From NCBI GenBank assembly GCA_964497585.1, contig CAZCDS010000004.1:1-64000 (forward strand): a DNA stretch of 64,000 nt. Reading direction: 5' to 3'. The first letter of the stretch is position 1. Each line of letters begins with the position of its first letter. Made by a program: the position numbers and the translations under genes. Below are positions 43,220 to 53,300 of the stretch, piece after piece. The notes beneath the pieces are model-generated. The model saw only the letters and a list, made by a program, of their open reading frames with translations. It was not told where the DNA came from and searched no databases. This DNA is from CAZCDS01 sp964497585. Its GTDB lineage: Bacteria > Desulfobacterota > Desulfomonilia > Desulfomonilales > Desulfomonilaceae.

Positions 43220-46200
43220 TCACCGGTCTGTGGCCACGTCAGGGTTGTCAGGTGTTGACCGCTTCGCGAATCTCCGCAGAACCACGTAGAATACCGGCGT
43301 CAGAAAGAGCGCAAAAAAGGTCACTCCCAGCATCCCGCTGAACACGGCTGTTCCGACTGCCCGTCGCATCTCGTAGCCCGGACCGGTGGATACGAGCAGG
43401 GGCACCACGCCAAGAATAAATGCAAATGCCGTCATCAGGATGGGACGGAGTCGCAATCGGCAGGCGGTGACCACCCCGGCAAAGCGGTCGAGTCCGCGAT
43501 CTTCCTGTTGCTTGGCAAATTCAACGATGAGGATTGCATTCTTGCTGGCAAGGCCCACCAGTACCACGAATCCGATCTGCGTCAGGATATCGTTTTCCAT
43601 GCCGCGAAACGCGACTCCCGCTATTGCCGAAAGCAGGCACATGGGCACGACGAGGATCACTGCCAGCGGAAGAAGCCAGCTTTCGTACTGAGCAGCCAGG
43701 GCGAGGAAAACAAAAAGCACCGACAGGGAAAAGATGTAGAAGGCCAACTGCCCAGCCTTTTTCTCTTGAAATGCCAGGTCGGTCCACTCAAAGCTCATGC
43801 CTGGGGGCAATATCTCGTGCGCGAGCTTTTCCATGATGGAAATGGCTTCGCCGGAGCTGTACCCTGGAGCCGTGTTGCCGCGCACATCCGAGGCCGGAAA
43901 CAGATTGTAGTGTACAATCCGGCTTGGCGCCGTATCCTCACGGACAGTCGCGATGGCTCCCAGGGGGACGATTTTCCCGGAAAGGCTTCGCGTCTGGAGT
44001 CTCTTGATATCACTCACTTCGTCTCTGAATTGCGGCTCCGCTTGCGCAGTCACCCGGTACGTTCGACCGAGAAAGTTGAACTCGTTGACGAAGACGGAAC
44101 CCAGATAGACCTGCAAAGCATCGAAGACCCGGGGAAGCGGAACATGGAGCATACGGGCCTGAGTTCGATCGATGTCCACGAAGATCCGAGGACTGTCGAT
44201 TCGAAACGTGGTAAAGACTTGTTCCAGTCCGGCGTGTCGGTTCGCCGCGGCCACAAGCCTGTTGGTGGCGGCCAATAGCGCAGGGAAACCGGCGCTGGAG
44301 CGGTCCTGGACCTCCATCCGCCAGCCTCCCGACGTTCCGATTCCGCGCACGGGAGGCGGAGGAATGACCAACACCCGAGCGTCCTGAATCTCGGATGTCC
44401 TTCTCCGCAGGTCTGCCAGTATGACCGGCATGGTCAGACCCTTCTTCCCCCGGGTAAAGGCGTCTGCCAGCAAAACGAAGACCGCGGCGGCATTTGAGCT
44501 GTTGGCACGGGTCGCTCCTGAGAGGCCCGCAATGGAAACCGCATGCGCCACTCCCGGAGTATGAAGCGCGATCCGCGCGAGGTGAAGGGTCACATCGTCG
44601 GTTCGCTGGAGCGATGATCCCTCCGGAAGATTGACGCTTATAATGATGTATCCCTGGTCCTGAGCAGGGATAAAGCCGGTTGGCACCTTGTCGAAACTCC
44701 AAACGGTCAGCCCTACCAGGCCTACATAGCAGACCAACACAACAGCGCTCATGCGAACCAGCCGGCCCACTGCATACACATAACCGGTCCGCGTATTCCC
44801 AAACAACCAGTTGAAGCCGCGGAAGAACCAGCCTATGGTCATCTGTCGGAAACGATCTGCGAAACCTCGTCTGGAGTCTTTTGGTTTGAGCAGGAGGGCA
44901 CACATGGCCGGGCTCAAGGTAAGAGATACGACGACCGAAATGGCGGTAGATCCAGCGATGGTCAGAGCAAACTGACGATAGAACTGCCCGCTGATGCCTC
45001 CAAGGAAAGCCGTGGGAACGAAGACCGCCACAAGGACCAGTCCAATGGACACAAGTGCGCTGCTCACCTCATCCATCGCCCGGTGTGTGGCTTCCTTCGG
45101 CGCGAGTCCTTTCTCCATGTTACGTTGCACGTTCTCCACGACGACTATTGCGTCATCCACCACAATGCCGATGGCAAGAACCAGCCCAAAGAGTGAGAGA
45201 TTGTTGAGCGAAAAGCCGAGCACATTCATGAGGACGAAGGTCCCGATGAGGGAAACCGGGATGGCCAGCACGGGGATAATTGTCGCCCGCCAGGTTTGAA
45301 GAAAGATAAAGATTACGAGAACGACCAGCAGCGTGGCCTCGAAGAGGGTTTCGATGACTGCCTCGATAGACTTTTCCACGAAAACCGTGGGATTGTAAAC
45401 TACCCGATATTCCAAGCCGGGAGGAAAGCTTCGGCTGAGTTCCTTCATGGTCTCCAGAACGCGGTGCGAGGTATCGATCGCGTTGGACCCCGGCAACTGG
45501 AAAATTCCTATGCCTGCAGCGTTTTTCTCGTCCAGGTAGCTGTTGGTGGAATAATCGAGCGCGCCCAGTTCGACGCGTGCAACGTCGCCCACTCTGGTCA
45601 GTCGTCCTTCCGCCCCGGATCTCACGACGACATTGGCGAACTCCTCCGGTGTCTTGAGACGTCCCTTTGTTGTTACGGAAATTTCGAAGGGAACTCGTTT
45701 GTTCAGTGGTGGGGCGCCTATGTTGCCCGCTGCAACCTGCACATTTTCGGCCCGCAAAGCGCTCACCACATCGCCGGGTGTGAGATTCAGTTCCGCCAGA
45801 CGATCCGTGTCCAGCCAGATACGCATGCTGTATTCGCGGGCGCCGAACACAATCACATCTCCCACCCCCTCCACGCGAGCCAGCACGTCTTTTACGTGGA
45901 GAAAGGCATAGTTGCTGATGTAAAGCTGGTCAAAAGTATTGTCGGGTGACAAGAGGTGCGCGACCAGGAGAAGGTCCGGCGAACGTTTCGTGGTCGTCAC
46001 CCCGATGCGCCGGACCTCTTCGGGCAATCGAGGTTCCGCGACAGCGACCCGGTTCTGCACGAGGACCTGCGCCTGGTCCAGGTCGGTTCCCAATTTGAAA
46101 GTAACGGTCAGGGTCATGCGACCGTTGGTAGTGGAACTGGACTCCATGTAGAGCATGTTTTCCACGCCGTTGATTTCCTGCTCGAGTGGCGTGGCTACGG

Positions 46201-46384
46201 TCTCGGCAAGGACCTCGGGTGAAGCGCCCGGAAAACTCGCGTTGACGACGATGGTAGGAGGAATGACGTCCGGGTACTGGGCTACCGGCAAGTCCCTATA
46301 GGAGAGTGCACCGAGCAATACGATGACAATGGAGACCACCGTGGCAAAAATCGGCCGATCGATGAAGAAGTGTGGAAGTCTCAT
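43220..46384 (-). CDS. RND efflux pump, HAE1 type
   Basis: A 1054-residue inner-membrane pump, standard length for AcrB/MexB-like proteins. Motifs include the N-terminal FIDRPIFATVVSIVIVLLGALSY, the porter-domain strand NPTVFVEKSIEAVIETLFEA, the proton-relay helix LVLAIGIVVDDAIVVVENVQRNME with its two aspartates, and the second-half copy VGLASKNAILIVEFAKQQE. This family exports drugs, solvents or lipids by the proton gradient. The adaptor gene lies 250 bp upstream on the same strand, but the outer-membrane channel gene is missing from the cluster, so a TolC-like partner must be elsewhere. Confidence 0.97.
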   Translation of the reverse strand: MRLPHFFIDRPIFATVVSIVIVLLGALSYRDLPVAQYPDVIPPTIVVNASFPGASPEVLAETVATPLEQEINGVENMLYMESSSTTNGRMTLTVTFKLGTDLDQAQVLVQNRVAVAEPRLPEEVRRIGVTTTKRSPDLLLVAHLLSPDNTFDQLYISNYAFLHVKDVLARVEGVGDVIVFGAREYSMRIWLDTDRLAELNLTPGDVVSALRAENVQVAAGNIGAPPLNKRVPFEISVTTKGRLKTPEEFANVVVRSGAEGRLTRVGDVARVELGALDYSTNSYLDEKNAAGIGIFQLPGSNAIDTSHRVLETMKELSRSFPPGLEYRVVYNPTVFVEKSIEAVIETLFEATLLVVLVIFIFLQTWRATIIPVLAIPVSLIGTFVLMNVLGFSLNNLSLFGLVLAIGIVVDDAIVVVENVQRNMEKGLAPKEATHRAMDEVSSALVSIGLVLVAVFVPTAFLGGISGQFYRQFALTIAGSTAISVVVSLTLSPAMCALLLKPKDSRRGFADRFRQMTIGWFFRGFNWLFGNTRTGYVYAVGRLVRMSAVVLVCYVGLVGLTVWSFDKVPTGFIPAQDQGYIIISVNLPEGSSLQRTDDVTLHLARIALHTPGVAHAVSIAGLSGATRANSSNAAAVFVLLADAFTRGKKGLTMPVILADLRRRTSEIQDARVLVIPPPPVRGIGTSGGWRMEVQDRSSAGFPALLAATNRLVAAANRHAGLEQVFTTFRIDSPRIFVDIDRTQARMLHVPLPRVFDALQVYLGSVFVNEFNFLGRTYRVTAQAEPQFRDEVSDIKRLQTRSLSGKIVPLGAIATVREDTAPSRIVHYNLFPASDVRGNTAPGYSSGEAISIMEKLAHEILPPGMSFEWTDLAFQEKKAGQLAFYIFSLSVLFVFLALAAQYESWLLPLAVILVVPMCLLSAIAGVAFRGMENDILTQIGFVVLVGLASKNAILIVEFAKQQEDRGLDRFAGVVTACRLRLRPILMTAFAFILGVVPLLVSTGPGYEMRRAVGTAVFSGMLGVTFFALFLTPVFYVVLRRFAKRSTPDNPDVATDR

Positions 46385-46473
46385 CGTTGCCTTTCGGAAT
46401 ACCTGTTATCCTCTGTACAATGGAAAGACCATAGCATGCTTGGAGGGGGCCTGGACTGCATGATTCAGTAGCA

Positions 46474-46486
46474 ATGAGGTGCACCC
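46474..46486 (+). repeat. 13-bp repeat, copy 1
   Basis: ATGAGGTGCACCC occurs here, in the pump-adaptor gap. An identical copy lies at 48227-48239, and a similar sequence follows both copies. Confidence 0.4.
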
Positions 46487-46634
46487 CGTGTCAGGAATCC
46501 AGGGCAAGGGCGGGGATCCAAAATTTTCAATATCTTCCGGACCCCGGCTTGCGACAGGGTGACGAACTTGGCCGGATGCTCCCTCTCTGATAGAATCTCG
46601 CGTTCCCCTGGGCACGTCCCAAAAGAGCCGGCGC

Positions 46635-47906
46635 TCAGCGTTTGCGAGTCGGGGAGTTTTCGAGGTCAAGAGTCAGGCTCCTGCGCGATACGTCCTCATA
46701 GTGTCCGGCAAGGCATTGGTGTGACGCAAGGCTGATCCGACCGCTGACCGGTTCCACCTTATGACCCGGCCGAGCCATCTGGATGCCTTTGATGACCACC
46801 CTTTCGTCTCCATTCAGTCCTTTGCGTACAATTCTGAGTCCGCAGGCGTTCGGCCCGAGTTCGACCTTGCGGCGACTTACTACGTCGTCTTTGTTCACGA
46901 CGTACACGAATTCCCTGGCCTGGTCTCTCCCCACAGCCTCCCCCGGAACGAGAATGGCTATGTGCTTTTCACTTCCGGGAAATCTCACGCGAGCGAACAT
47001 ACCGGGCAAAAGTGTGGCGTTCGGATTGGGAAAAACAGCTCGCATCCTCATGGTTGCAGTCTGCCTATCTATGCGGGTATCGACGAAATCCACATAGCCC
47101 TTGCGCTTGAAGCCATGTTCGGTGGACAGTTCTGCCAAGACGGGTTCACGGGCCTCCTGCAGAGTGGACCGCTCCTCTTTTTGAGCCAATTTCAAGTATT
47201 TGATGAAGGTCCTTTCATCCACATCGAAATATAGATAAATTGGATCCAGCGAGACTATCGTGGTCAGGAGGGTTGCGTCTTTTGTTCCGCCGGTGATCAA
47301 ATTGCCGACAGTCACCTCAATCTTGCTGATCTTACCGTTGATGGGCGAGCGTACCTCCGTGAACTCCAGATTGAGTTTCGCCGAGCGTACAGCGCCTTTG
47401 GCTGCCTGAAGTTGGCCCTCTGCCTCTCGTGCCTCGGCTACTCGCTCGTCATAGTCTTCCTGCGATATGGCACCCTGTTTGAGGAGAGTTCGCTTCCGCC
47501 CGAGTTTCAGCTTGGCTATCTTATATCTGGCTTCAGATCGGACCTGTTGCCCTTGCGCCTCCTCAAGAGCTGCCTGATAGGGACGCGGATCAATGACGAA
47601 GAGGAGGTCGCCCTTTTTGACAACCGCTCCCTCTTTGAAATGAATTGACTCAATGTAACCGCTGACCCGAGCGCGAACGTCCACCGATTCAACGGCTGCA
47701 AAACGTCCCGTGTACTCATCCCACTCAACTATGTCTTTCTTGAGCGGATTACTCACCGTCACCTTGGGCGGGGGCGCGTGCATTCGGGTACGAGACTCCC
47801 GTTGCTCTCCACATCCCTGAAGCAAGAGAACCGCGAGCACGAGCGCAACGAGAATCATGCCGGGGACGGAGAATCCTTTCTCGGGCTGCACGTGGGGAAA
47901 CGACAT
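46635..47906 (-). CDS. RND efflux periplasmic adaptor lipoprotein
   Basis: A 423-residue membrane-fusion protein (AcrA/MexE type). A lipoprotein signal ends at LLQGC (lipobox cysteine about residue 32 from the chosen start). The usual order follows: beta-barrel start (VDVRARVSGYIESIHFKEGAVVKKGDLLFVID), alpha-hairpin (about 95-160), the second lipoyl half (LEFTEVRSPINGKISKIEVTVGN), then barrel and proximal domains. I chose the ATG at 47906 (MSFPHVQPEKG) because it has GGGAG/AGAGAG upstream; the first in-frame ATG at 47981 would add 25 polar residues before the signal. It is transcribed before the pump gene. Confidence 0.93.
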   Translation of the reverse strand: MSFPHVQPEKGFSVPGMILVALVLAVLLLQGCGEQRESRTRMHAPPPKVTVSNPLKKDIVEWDEYTGRFAAVESVDVRARVSGYIESIHFKEGAVVKKGDLLFVIDPRPYQAALEEAQGQQVRSEARYKIAKLKLGRKRTLLKQGAISQEDYDERVAEAREAEGQLQAAKGAVRSAKLNLEFTEVRSPINGKISKIEVTVGNLITGGTKDATLLTTIVSLDPIYLYFDVDERTFIKYLKLAQKEERSTLQEAREPVLAELSTEHGFKRKGYVDFVDTRIDRQTATMRMRAVFPNPNATLLPGMFARVRFPGSEKHIAILVPGEAVGRDQAREFVYVVNKDDVVSRRKVELGPNACGLRIVRKGLNGDERVVIKGIQMARPGHKVEPVSGRISLASHQCLAGHYEDVSRRSLTLDLENSPTRKR

Positions 47907-47981
47907 CTCTCTGCTCTCCCATCGAAAAAGGTTTCCGTCTGAAGCCTTTTTCTCTGGCGACGGGCTGCCGGATTTAGCCAT

Positions 47982-48725
47982 GTGAACGCTTGGAAGGCCA
48001 AATGGTCAATTGCCGGAATCCCTCACGTCAGATTCAGCGCTGAATCGGGCCGGGTTGGCGCAGTCTCCAAGAACGAATTTCGAACTCTTCACAGGCGCCG
48101 AAATCCGGTCCGAGGATTCCACCGAGGGGTTGGAGCAATGTTTCATGGGCCGTGTCCTAATTCCATCAATGACCCGTCATGTAACAGAAACATAACTCAG
48201 ATACCATAGACTTGCAAGACCGGACTATGAGGTGCACCCTTGTGCCAAGATGAAAGGTCGCTATACTCCAGGTGAAAAAGCACCCCTTCCTCGCAGGTGA
48301 AGCTGGCACGCTTCCCCGGCGTTTGACGCCTGCCGGGAAGAGACCTGATACCCCTCCTGAACCACTGTGAAACTCCGGGATGTGAGCCGGTCCCTTTGGT
48401 CTGAATTGAATATCTCTGGCCTGTTCACCTTGACTCCCTGTCCCGTTTTCCCGGTCCCTGAAAAAATCCTCGCTCGCCCTCGCGTGTAATTTTTGCGTTG
48501 TACAAGGTCCTGAAAGGTCTCAACGAGGACATCGAAACTTTTGCCTTAGCCCTTGGCCCCCTTTTCTTTGGTGGGTGCCTGTTGCATCATAATACTGTAA
48601 ACCTTCCGGCCCTTCCCAATAACAAAGAAAAGGAAGGACCGCCGGGAACGGGTGAGTGAGGCGGCCGCGGCGTGGGGAGGTACGCTGCGAACGGTTATCA
48701 CGAGTGATTCAAGAGAAGGAGAGCC
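47982..48725. other. Divergent promoter region between two efflux systems
   Basis: 744 bp between the two adaptor genes, without a supported gene. It contains a GC-rich imperfect hairpin (CTTCCC at 48311 to GGGAAG at 48340) with no T-run, and the second 13-bp repeat. No regulator gene for either pump is adjacent. Confidence 0.45.
48227..48239 (+). repeat. 13-bp repeat, copy 2
   Basis: Identical to 46474-46486. Both copies are in non-coding DNA flanking the adaptor gene. Confidence 0.4.
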
Positions 48726-50333
48726 ATGTATGACACCATCGCCATATCGAAGAAAACTCTCAAGTGGATTGTTGTCCTTTGCGTGATTGCCGTCCTGCTG
48801 GGAGTGGGGTGGTACCGGTTCAGGGGTCCCGAGTCTCCTCAAAAAGCAGGCGTCCCCAAGTCTTCCGCTCAACCGACTACCACGGGGAAAGCGACAAAGG
48901 TCAAGGGGGCGATGGCGGGACAAACACACGGGGTTGCCTCCGCCATGCCCTCAAAGACCGCGAAGGGCCCTGTCCGTTACACCATGTCCAAAGAAGCCAA
49001 GATGCTGGCTCAAGTGGAAACCACCGAGGTCAAAAGAGAAAAAGCCATCAGGAGACTAAGAACAGTGGGGATGGTCGTTGGCGCAGAGACGAGGGCCGCC
49101 ACCCTCACCGCGCGAATCGGTGGCCGCCTTGACAAGTTATTCATAGACTTCACCGGCGTGAAGGTGAAAAAGGGCGACCCCATGGTCACCATCTGGAGTC
49201 CCACGCTCATCAAGAGTCAGGTGGAATTGTTCGAAAGCATTCGAAGCGGGGACACGGAAGGCGTAATCCGTGGTGCTGAAGAAAAGCTCATGCAGTACGG
49301 ACTGACCCAAAAACAGATCGATTGGATTCGCAAAAGCAGGAAACCGGACCTGTACATAACCCTCAGGGCTCCCATCAGCGGAATTGTGATGAAGAAAATG
49401 GCGGTTGTCGGCCAGTACGTGAAAGCAGGCCAAGACATGTTCGTCATCAATGACTTGTCCCACGTGTGGGTAAACCTGGACGCGTATGAATCCGACCTGC
49501 CCTGGATACGGTTCGGCCAAACCGTGACGTTTACGACACCCTCGATACCGGGAAAGACTTTCAAAGGCAAAGTGATCTTTATAAATCCGGTATTGGACAT
49601 GGCAACGCGTACCGTGAAGGTGAGAGTCGATGTCCCCAACCCGGATTATGAATTGAAGCCGAACATGTTCGTCAACGCGGAGATCGAAGCTGAACTCGAC
49701 TATCGAGGGCACGTTATCAAGCCCGAGTGGGTGGGTAAATACATTTGCCCGTCCGACCCTACAGAAGTAAGCGACAAGCCCGGGATCTGTTTCAAAACAC
49801 TGCAGTGTCAGCGCGCACCGCAAGCGCCGCGCCCCAAAGACGTAACCGACGAGCGCAATCCCTGCTTCAAAGCCAAACAGCGTATGCTGCCGGCAACCGC
49901 GTTTGGGTATTCCGGAGTAACTAAGCCGATTCTCCCGCTGGTCATCCCTGAAAGCGCCGTTTTGTTCACCGGTAAACGGTCCATTGTCTATGTCGAGGTT
50001 CCCAATCAGGCTGAACCGACGTACGAGCAAAGGGATGTAATTCTGGGACCTCGCGCGGGAAATGAGTATCTGGTGTACAGTGGTTTGAAAGAGGGAGAGC
50101 AAGTGGTCACCAAGGGCAATTTTCAGATCGACAGCTCGGTTCAGATTCTCGGAGAGCCGAGCATGATGAATCCTGTGGAGTCCAACGAGCCGCCGGCCGT
50201 CGGCTTGCCGGCCTCTCATACCACCCCGAGGTCCCACTCTCCTGACTCGGATAACGGTGAGAAAGCGGTACCGAAGAAACCGCCGGCACATTCACCAGAC
50301 GCTCATGATGGCTCCAGCAAGGGGGGACGCTGA
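48726..50333 (+). CDS. cusB: CusB-like heavy-metal efflux adaptor
   Basis: A 535-residue periplasmic adaptor anchored by one N-terminal helix (about 13-33). Barrel/lipoyl elements read RIGGRLDKLFIDFTGVKVKKGDPM and LRAPISGIVMKKMAVVGQYVKAGQDMFVINDLSHVWV. Residues about 331-383 insert a segment (YICPSDPTEVSDKPGICF ... LQCQRAP) that looks like a decayed heavy-metal-binding (YHS-like) domain: the CPMHP and CPKCGM cysteines are only partly kept. The C-terminal 45 residues are rich in Pro and His. The stop overlaps the CusA start by one base, so it is one operon. The metal is probably Cu or Ag (inference). Confidence 0.9.
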   Translation: MYDTIAISKKTLKWIVVLCVIAVLLGVGWYRFRGPESPQKAGVPKSSAQPTTTGKATKVKGAMAGQTHGVASAMPSKTAKGPVRYTMSKEAKMLAQVETTEVKREKAIRRLRTVGMVVGAETRAATLTARIGGRLDKLFIDFTGVKVKKGDPMVTIWSPTLIKSQVELFESIRSGDTEGVIRGAEEKLMQYGLTQKQIDWIRKSRKPDLYITLRAPISGIVMKKMAVVGQYVKAGQDMFVINDLSHVWVNLDAYESDLPWIRFGQTVTFTTPSIPGKTFKGKVIFINPVLDMATRTVKVRVDVPNPDYELKPNMFVNAEIEAELDYRGHVIKPEWVGKYICPSDPTEVSDKPGICFKTLQCQRAPQAPRPKDVTDERNPCFKAKQRMLPATAFGYSGVTKPILPLVIPESAVLFTGKRSIVYVEVPNQAEPTYEQRDVILGPRAGNEYLVYSGLKEGEQVVTKGNFQIDSSVQILGEPSMMNPVESNEPPAVGLPASHTTPRSHSPDSDNGEKAVPKKPPAHSPDAHDGSSKGGR

Positions 50334-53300
50334 TGGCAACCCCCGGCAGTGAACATGAAGTCGTTGCTCCGACGCTCTTCTCCAAGATGATCCGTTTCTG
50401 GATGGAGCAGAAGCTGCTGGTCTTCATAGGTTTGGCGGCTCTCCTCATAACGGGCCTCGTAGTGGCCCCCTTTGATTGGAACTTGCCCATCATTCCCAGG
50501 AACCCCGTGCCCGTGGATGCGATACCGGACATCGGAGAGAACCAGCAGATCGTGTTTACAAACTGGACAGGTCGTTCTCCCCGGGACGTAGAAGATCAGG
50601 TTACCTATCCGCTGACCGTCTCTCTGCTCGGAATTCCCGGTGTCAAATCCATACGGAGCTATTCGTACTTCGGGTTCTCAACCATATACGTGGTCTTTGA
50701 GGATTCGGTAGATTTCTATTGGTCTCGAACTCGCATATTGGAGAGACTTAATTCTCTTCAGCCCGGCACGCTGCCTCCCGGTGTGCAACCCGTGCTCGGT
50801 CCGGATGCTACGGCCGTGGGACAGGTGTTCTGGTACACGGTGGAGGGTAAGGGCTTCGGGCTGGACGAGCTCAGAACGATCCAGGATTGGTACGTCCGCT
50901 ATTACCTTCAGTCTGCAAAGGGAGTGAGCGAAGTCGCGTCCGTGGGTGGGTACGTCAAGGAGTACCAGATCGACGTAAACCCCAATGCCATGAGGGCAAA
51001 TGGAGTAACGCTTTCGGATGTGTACAGAGCCATCCTCAAGTCCAACCTGGACGTGGGCGCACGTACCATCGAGCTGAATAACGTTGACTACATGATCAGA
51101 GGTCTGGGATTTGTCCGCTCCATAAAGGACTTGGAAACGGCTGTCGTCAAGGTCACCGACGGTGTTCCCCTGTACGTGAAGGACGTGGCAAAAGTGTCCC
51201 TGGGCCCGGCCTTCAGGCAGGGAGCCCTCAACAAGGAAGGCGCGGAAGCCGTCGGGGGAGTCGTGGTCGTTCGCTTCGGTGAAAATCCCTTGCAGGTGAT
51301 AAAAAATGTCAAGGCCAAGATCAAGGAGATCGCCCCGTTCCTCCCCAAGAAGACGCTTCCAGACGGCACGGTCTCACAGGTCAAGATAGTTCCCTTTTAC
51401 GACCGCACCCAACTGATCCACGAAACGCTCGGGACCCTCAAGAGCGCTCTGACTGACGAGATCCTGGTCGCCGTAATCGTCGTAATCGTGATGGTCAACC
51501 ATCTGGTGGCCTCGGCGCTGATTTCGCTCATACTGCCTCTCGGGGTGCTCATGACCTTCCTCATAATGAAGGGCTCAGGGGTGGACGCAAATATTATGGC
51601 GCTCTCCGGAATAGCCATTGCCATTGGCGTCATGGTCGATATGGGGATCATCCTGTGCGAGAACATCGTGAGGCACATCGAGCACGCGCCGCCGGGAAAG
51701 AGTCGCTTTCAGATAATCCATGAGGCTTCGAAGGAGGTGGGAGGAGCGGTGATGACCTCCGCGGCGACGACCATTATCGCCTTTCTCCCTGTATTCATGT
51801 TGACCGGACCTGAAGGCAAGCTCTTCAAACCGGTTGCCTTCACCAAGACCTTTGCCATTGCAGCTTCCCTGATCCTGGCGCTTTCCCTCCTCCCTCCCCT
51901 GGCACACATCGTGTTCACCAAGAGGAATTTTCGGGGAAAGACCCTTGCCATAGCAAACGCATTAATTGCGCTGGCCGGCATAGGTATCGGTCATTACATC
52001 TCCTGGCCGGTCGGTCTCGCGGTAACCATCATCGGAGCCATAAAGTTTATCTCGTTATTCCTGCCGCCGAAGGTGGGAGAAAAGATCCCAACCGTGCTGA
52101 ATTTGATGGCACTGAGTCTGGTAGTGTATTTACTCACCGAGCACTGGCTCCCGCTCGGACCGGAAAGAGGGCTTGTCAGAAACTTGATCTTCTCCGCGGG
52201 GATCATTTTCGTTCTGTTGGCGTTCAACAAGCTCCTTACCATGTACTACAAGCCGATGCTGGCTTGGACATTGGCCCACAAGGGCCTATTCCTTACTCTA
52301 CCGACGTTCCTGGTTATCTTGGGGGTCGTCGTATGGATTGGCTTCAACACGACATTCTCTTTCATACCAGCAGCCGCGGAATGGACCGGCATCGTCCGGC
52401 CGCCCCCGACCGGCCCTACGGTAAAGGCTCCTGAAATGAAGAAACGCGGGGGCGGCATGGCGGGGATGAATATGCCCGGTATGTCCTCAGCCAAGCCGAC
52501 GATGGAGGAACCCAAGGATGCCATACGGGCCAGTTCGGTGTGGAGAAAATTATCGAAACTGTTTCCGGGATTGGGCAAAGAATTCATGCCGCCTCTTGAG
52601 GAGGGGACCTTCCTCTACATGCCCACCCTCATGCCGCACGCATCTATCGGCATTGCCCTTGACGTCCTTCGGCAGCAGAACCTGGCCATCAAGGAAATCC
52701 CGGAAGTGAGCTCGGTCGTAGGGAAGATCGGCCGCGTGGACAGTGCCCTGGACCCGGCACCCATCTCGATGATGGAGACCACTATAAACGTCCGGCCCGA
52801 GTATAAGACCGATCCGAAAACGGGGCACATTGCTCTCGACCCGAAGACCGGACGGCCGATCCGAAATTGGCGGCCGCAGATAAAATCCATGAACGACATC
52901 TGGAAGGAGATCGTCAAAGCTGCGCACGTACCCGGAACCACCGCGGCCCCCAGGCTTGAGCCCATATCCGGCAGGATACTCATGCTTCAAACCGGCATGA
53001 GGTCCGCATTGGGATTGAAGATTCGGGGACCCAATCTGGAGGATCTTGACAAGGCGGGTCTTCAGATCGAGAAGTATCTCAAGCAAGTTCCCTCCATAGT
53101 ACCGTCGTCAGTCTACGCAGACCGTCTGCTCGGCGCGGCATACCTGGAAATCGACATAGATCGTAAGGCTATCGCCAGGTACGGCGTCAATATCAAGGAT
53201 GTCGACGACGTCATTGAAATAGCAATCGGAGGCCGGAAGATAACAACAACGGTGGAAGGTCGCGAGCGGTATCCGGTGCGGGTGAGGTACGAAAGGGAAC

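Noticed and set aside
44010..44903. Long open frame on the same strand as the RND pump, in another frame
   Set aside because: It lies wholly inside the clearly supported pump gene; composition is Arg/Gly/Ser-rich, as for GC-driven shadow frames.
48230..48246. Minus-strand TGGCACA...TGCA match upstream of the RND adaptor operon
   Set aside because: The spacing between the -24 and -12 parts is one base short of the sigma-54 requirement.
49137..50291. Long minus-strand open frame opposite cusB
   Set aside because: It has no recognisable domain and mirrors a strongly supported gene.
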